64,000 nucleotides of DNA from Ignelater luminosus (taxonomy: Eukaryota > Arthropoda > Insecta > Coleoptera > Elateridae). Shown here one piece after another: positions 58,366 through 64,000 of this stretch (positions are counted from its first letter, which is position 1; every line of letters starts with the position of its first letter). Position numbers and translations under genes: made by a program. The stretch is from the NCBI GenBank assembly GCA_011009095.1, contig VTPC01007996.1:124001-188000 (forward strand), in the 5' to 3' direction. Under the pieces are notes generated by a model, which was not told where the DNA came from, ran no database searches, and saw only the letters and a list, made by a program, of their open reading frames with translations.

Positions 58366-60011
58366 TTTCATATTAAGATGGTCAACAGCATATCATTACT
58401 GTAGACCTTGTTTCTTTCGTCTGTAAAAGTCATTCTTCTACCAAGAAGAGCAATTGTGAAAAAAAGGAATGAACGAAATGCTGCAAAGTGAAAAATATAA
58501 TTGTGAGACTGCCACAATAAACAGATAAATATGAATCTCTATAGATAAATCTTCAGAATGAAAAGAAAAACCCGTTTCACTAAATCAGAACACGTTAGAA
58601 TAAATAAAACCATTACATTTGTTACGCGGGTATATAAAATCCTGATATGATCGCAACCAATTTAAATTTTAACATAAACATCACGTAGTTGTTAATATTG
58701 TAAATACATCTAAAAATTACCTTTGTTGTCGATAATAAAACATATACAACAATGGAATAATCAAATTTAATATTCATCGAACAATTGTTAAAGTAAGTGG
58801 GTCTGTAGAATACATACAATAGTGAATTTTTGTAGAGTAAGAATTGGACGTCGAATAATAAATAACTTAAGAATGCAGGTAGCACTCAAAACAGTAATTA
58901 TTATACGTGCAAGCATGGGTGGATATGAAATACACCGTAGTATACGTTATCCTTATGCTATTACGACCCACCTGTTTAAGTACAGAAAACAGTCACTCAG
59001 TAAATTCATGGTAGATACACATTATATACACACATAGATTTTCTATGAAATTACATCACGAATGACATCACCTTCCGTACATTGTGTAAAATTGTCGCAA
59101 TTACCTCATAATTAGAAAGAAAAAAATAATGCAATTTAATCATATTGTTAAAATGATATTCAGTCAACATTAATATTTGTTCAGTTGATTATAGTAATAA
59201 TACAGGTATGAAATTAACCACGGATCAATATCTGAATCAAATTTGTCACGGGTGATTAACTATTATGAAAAGGTATTTCCTGTTGATATTCGCTATATAA
59301 CAATTAGTTACAATATCGACCGACAACAAAATAAAATAAAATTAAAACCGTAAAGCATTGTCCCATACCCCGTTGTGCAATTACAACGCTCCAAGCCATA
59401 CAACTGTGTTAATGAAGTTCTCAATAATTAAATGTTGACATAAATATAAGAACCATTAAACCACGACATGTTAGTAGAACGATTTCTCTGTTAACTAACA
59501 TCTTCGGAAGTTAGAAAATGCAAACTGTTATTTTTCAAGCATCTTTTGTTGCCTTAATTAACGCTGTGTGTCCATTAAACTTCTTTCAATCAACGAGAAT
59601 TAAAATAACTTTAATAATAATAATCATTACAATAGATTTTAGGTCTAAATTGTTTCTAGGATACATCTGGCGAGTTTATTATTGATTCCAAAAGTAAACA
59701 AACAAGAAAAAATTATTATATATTTGCACTGTCATAATCATAACCGTAAATAAATTCTATAGCGTTCCTTAATCGAACTAATTTAATAATTACTGTAGGT
59801 AGAAAGTTTATCCTTTGTCAAGTATATTTTAGTTAAATAAAACGAGTTGATTATCAAAGAACAAACTGGATTATCTTCTTTGATATTCGTCACATACTAT
59901 TGGGTAAAAACAACTTCAACTTTATGAAAAGTCACTTTCGAAGAATCATTCTTTTTGCAAAAACAAAACCACGATCGGTTTTTTCCAAAATTCTTATCTT
60001 ATCCTAATATA
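58366..60011. other. Intergenic, nothing recognised
   Basis: AT-rich with short open frames only. Ends at the TA that flanks the next element. Confidence 0.5.
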
Positions 60012-62081
60012 CAGGGTGATTCTAAAATAAAGGGTATACTTTTAATAGGTGATCAGTGAGGCTAAAAGAAGACAAAAAATGAAGAAACGAAGTGGCTCCG
60101 TGAAAGTTGAAAATTTTCACAATTTTCCGAAATATTAAATACTGAAGCCGCCTCTGGTTAGAAGAAGGAAAGTGTTCTTTGTATTCTCGCCTTCGGAGTA
60201 AAAAGTGAAAGTTAAGGAGATTTACGGTTGTTGTAAAACCATTGTAGTGCATAAATGAAAATTTGCCAGACATGCCTATTTTCTTTAAACTAACGCAGGT
60301 GTAGCACAATGAACAATAAATGCCATCATAAGCTAACCCCTGGACATTTTCAACTTTCCCTTCTTAAATCTGAAGTTGAGGAGATCAAAGAAATTGTGAT
60401 ATGTTTAACAGGCAGGGTTGTTGAAATGTATTAAGACAGTAAAAAGATAATAGCATAATTTATGTCACGAGCAATTAGACTCCAGTCTCGCAAGCAACAT
60501 TTTAATCCCTTATTATTATTTAGTCATTTGAATAGAAAACATTATGGAAGATACTACTAATTATCGATTCTGTATTTAACTCAATTCCATAAAATCAACC
60601 AATTTTTATTTATGTAGCATAATGCTTATTGAAGTTTTTGGTTCTTCGGAATTTTACAGAAAAAAGTCACTAACAGTAAAATTTTAATATTTTTCCGTTT
60701 ACAGATCAAATAGTAAACGTTATAAACGTGTCCATAGGTTATTTATGACATTGTAGAAACCAGAAAAACTATTATAACCGTTTAAAGTGCGAGAAAGGTT
60801 TGGTGTGTTTACCATGCTTTCGGCGAAATAGCGGTTCCTTTTAACATAAGATATCGCCTTCTTTTATCTCGAGCAAGTAGCAAATAGTAAGTCTGTCAAC
60901 TAAGCAAGTACAGCAACTTTATTTTACCCCCCATCATGTTTACTTCTTAATCCAAAAAAGCGAGAATTATAAAAAGGTTTCTCGTCAAAACGTTTTCTTG
61001 GAGATTAAATATTCGGTACCTGCTTCTTTCAAAGGCACTTGCTTTACCCTAACAACTAGGTACTTCCAATTTCTTTTTCTAAAAACATATTTCAATAGTA
61101 AAATGAAGGTCGCTGACCGCTGCCTATTTAACGCGAAAATATAGCTTCTTTTGTTAATGTCAGAAATGCGAATCTCATTCGAAAGCGCACGAAAAAGGGC
61201 CATAATTCATAATTCAATCTTCTTTCGTTTTCTTGTAAAGACTAAACAGAGTATCGCGACGTTTACGCATTCATGTTATCACCTTATTACTCGAAAGACG
61301 AGCAACTTACCAAAATATTACAACAAATGTTGAAAATGACCACCGTCGACCTGAAGACAAGCCTCTATGCGTCGGTGAAAACTGTTACGCACACGAGTAA
61401 ATATTCCAGCTGTATTGCGAATTTCTGCGGCTGCTGCTAAAATGCGTTGTTGAAGGTCTTCCGCGTTTTCGACTTCCGTGCGATATACAACAGACTTCAT
61501 GTGACCCCACAAGAGTAGTATTTATTGTAGGATCTTCATTAATCATATCTAATACATCTTCTTCCGCTTGAAGAAAGTGTGGTGCTCGTTCTTGTCCACG
61601 GCCTTCATATGTTGCGACGTTGTATCGTTTACAGTATTGTATTCCGCGAAGGCTGTCTTCTTTGTGGAAAACGATCGGCGTACAGTCGTTTTGTCGCTTC
61701 TACATTATAATGACATTCTCCATACATTAAAGTTATGTCTGCCAACTCTCGAGTGAAAAACATCTCGCCCACTTTAAATTTTTTCACACCTTGTCACTCT
61801 CAGGAAGGTCAAAGACCGACTGATTGTGACAACATATCCCGACCCTTACATATGTAACATAAATAGCTACCTGCCAATGACAAGGAGGGTCAGTCAACCC
61901 CTATCGATTTTTACTTAAGTAAAAGTATGAGAGCAGGACCGGCTTGGCTTAGCGATTAAATTTCAAAAGTCTTTTTCTCGGAAACTATGCAATTTCTACC
62001 TACCTTTTTTATCGCAAATGTATGTACTATCACACCGCTATCCACCTTTAAGAGGATACCCTTTATTTCAGAATCACCCTG
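60012..62081 (-). mobile_element. DD41D mariner-like element with long cargo segment, copy 2 (both termini)
   Basis: 2,070 bp, TA-flanked (60010-60011 and 62082-62083). Inverted termini over about 45 bp: CAGGGTGATTCTAAAATAAA at the left, complement CAGGGTGATTCTGAAATAAA at the right. From 60444 it matches copy 1. Internal deletions (about 560 bp between 61512 and 61516, and about 22 bp near 61618) remove most of the transposase, leaving its C-terminus (61318-61512, EVENAEDLQQRILAAAAEIR to the stop) and scattered N-terminal pieces. About 1.3 kb between the left terminus and the transposase stop is not transposase. Confidence 0.85.
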
Positions 62082-62083
62082 TA

Positions 62084-62685
62084 GATAGACGAATACGTAA
62101 AAGATTTCAGTCTCTATCGTGATGTTGCAAAGTTTGGTCAAGACAGAATGTTGCTAACGATTATATCTTAATTCGAGTGACGAGACGAAAACGTTACAAC
62201 GATGGCCTATTTTTAATACAGACGTTCCAAATTGTTTGGTTTGAAATAGTTCCATCTAACTCTTAACATAATAATTATCGAAAATATAGAAGCAGCAGAT
62301 AAGTATCAAGAACTGAAACAACCAGATATCTTGATCAGTCAGAAACTTGCAGAAAGTAGAAATCAAAGATAAAGATTCAATTCTTATGGAAATGGAAAAC
62401 GAATTTCTTCAGCAGTTTGGTTTTCAGGCTTGCACTATACGAACTGAATCAAAGTGTTCGAGTCTTGATACAGAGTTGGGTTTCATCGAAAAATATTCAG
62501 GTGATGAACAGGATATACGGATTTAGTCAACGAAAAGAAATTTTAGACACATTAGCAAAATTATGACTGGGAAAAATAACTAAATATGAAGAGAAAACTA
62601 AACCCAAAAAATTCTTCAAGAATAAAAATTCCATGTAGTTAGAACGGAACGGCAAACAACTGAAATCGATTACAGATGAGTTTTA
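62084..62685. other. Intergenic, nothing recognised
   Basis: No supported gene or repeat. Confidence 0.5.
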
Positions 62686-62940
62686 ATTCTAATTTTTTGA
62701 TATAATGTTCCTTAGGGCATCTGCATTGGATATGTAACAACAAATTAAAAATAAAAGTTGGCTCACGCAGTTTTTAGCGCCTTCGAATATGTGGCCGCGC
62801 GGCCCAGCCATAAATTTGTTTCGTTGAATAAAATTTTTTTAAGAAATACCCTCATTCTAATTTTTTGATATAATGGTCCTTAAGTCGACTACTTTCCATT
62901 TTTGAAGTCGAATTTGAAATAAAAGTTGGTTCAGTTTTTA
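62686..62940. repeat. 168 bp tandem dimer
   Basis: ATTCTAATTTTTTGATATAA occurs at 62686 and 62854, and AAATAAAAGTTGG at 62749 and 62917; both pairs are 168 bp apart, so the units are in register. The second unit is partial. Unclassified; satellite-like spacing. Confidence 0.7.
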
Positions 62941-62960
62941 TGGCTGAAAGTTATTGCTAA

Positions 62961-64000
62961 CTTCCTTTAAGTTCCTTCTGCTACTCACCTAAATTATAAC
63001 GTTCTGCTTCAATACTGCTGTAAGTCCAATAATATACCAGAAAAACGTTATTTGGCTACGTGATGTGTACTAATAGAAATTGCAAAAAACTTCTTAAGAG
63101 ACATCGTTGAAATATCCAAAAAGTTCGTTTTTCTGTATCAGCATTCGACAGTAGACTACAGTGTTTACGACTGGTCTTACATTACTAACTCTGTATATTT
63201 CTGTTAATAGTCATGGCGAAGGCGAAAGTATGAAAGATTTTCCTTATTAATGAAAATGAAACGAAAGTAGAATTCCTTTGGACATGAAAGTCCATAGACT
63301 AAAGTCATGGTTTCACTAAAAAATAAATCATATACAAGTAGGTAGACGAACTTTACAAGATGTGTTTGCTGCACAAGTCTACAGGTTTGTGTACTTTCGT
63401 AATCAGACGCACTGTTAGAGATTTTGACTTACGAGATTGATCAATCATTCTTACCAAGGAGTGACTGTATCTATCAAATCCTATCTAATTCAAATTGTTC
63501 CTCAACACAAAAGTTTTAGTTTTAGACATGACAAACGACCCTATCTGATTGTTAAATAGATCTAAGTATAGGAAGGCATCAGCAAGAAGTTCTTGGACTT
63601 GAGCTAAGATTACAACTCTCGCCTTCTCTTGATATGCGATAGTGTCTTGATCAGAAATGTCTGCTAACCCATTCGGCATATGCGAAAAGTATGTGAATTA
63701 TCTATTCTTGTGTGCTCTATAGCCAAATCTAGTATAAACACTGCCGACTGAGCGGTTCGGGATCGATTTCCAGCAGGAACCCACACCTAACTTTTAAGAC
63801 CCTTTCTTACTCGAAAGGCAAGTAGTAATGATTAAACTACGGAAACTAAAACTTGAACCAGAGCTGATTCTTTACCTTCCTATACATTACGTTGGAAGTC
63901 CAAAACTTACCTCAATCAGTTTAAATGAGCTTATATTCTCTAAAACATGTCAAACATGTGTGAAACTAATAATGAAATTTAAAAAACAGAAATTTTAGAT
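62961..64000. other. Intergenic to window end; one tRNA-like fragment
   Basis: No gene seen. Around 63738-63776, GCCGACTGAGCGGTTCGGGA then TCGATTTCC and GAACC resembles a pol III promoter part of a tRNA-derived SINE, but no full tRNA fold or second box was established. Confidence 0.35.

Noticed and set aside
1-64000. CRISPR arrays, operons, rRNA genes
   Set aside because: None seen; the DNA is eukaryotic with spliced genes, and the repeats are transposons and inverted repeats without regular short spacers.

Overview
The window is an AT-rich arthropod genome segment, almost certainly insect. The evidence is an E74-type ETS factor, a complete beta-heavy spectrin gene with many 54-85 bp GT-AG introns, and abundant Tc1/mariner-type transposons and MITEs. 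I cannot fix the order from sequence alone.

Layout. 1-6464 is the intron or 5' flank of an E74 (Eip74EF-like) gene on the + strand. Its last coding exon (6465-7063) carries the whole ETS DNA-binding domain and is followed by a long AU-rich 3' UTR to about 9058. 9.1-15.9 kb is intergenic and transposon-rich: two MITEs, a hAT relic, a large inverted duplication, and one inverted-repeat element nested in another. 16149-39176 on the - strand is a complete beta-heavy spectrin (karst) gene. I joined 26 coding exons whose lengths sum to 11,886 nt (3,961 codons plus stop) with every splice phase matching. Order: two CH domains, a long run of spectrin repeats, an SH3 domain in exon 7, a charged helix, a PH domain, and a polyQ/proline tail. 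Most introns are tiny; several of the larger ones contain MITEs. E74 and kst are convergent.

39.2-64 kb has no host gene that I can recognise. It holds a nearly intact DD41D mariner-like element (51151-52459) with one nonsense codon, and two copies of a second DD41D element (47749-49946 and 60012-62081) carrying an unusually long non-transposase segment. It also holds a 772 bp deletion derivative (41923-42694) related to a MITE inside a kst intron, Tc1-like relics, a dispersed repeat rich in GGACGTCC palindromes, a 46.1 kb hairpin, and a 168 bp tandem dimer.

The two host genes act separately: E74 is an ecdysone-response transcription factor, and kst an apical membrane-skeleton crosslinker. 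The most unexplained signals are three. One is the inverted duplication at 13.37-13.98 kb, whose two arms share an unrecognised reading frame and an intron-like flank. Another is a phase-compatible 57 bp cassette exon candidate in kst with a perfect TACTAAC branch site. The third is the large-cargo mariner family.
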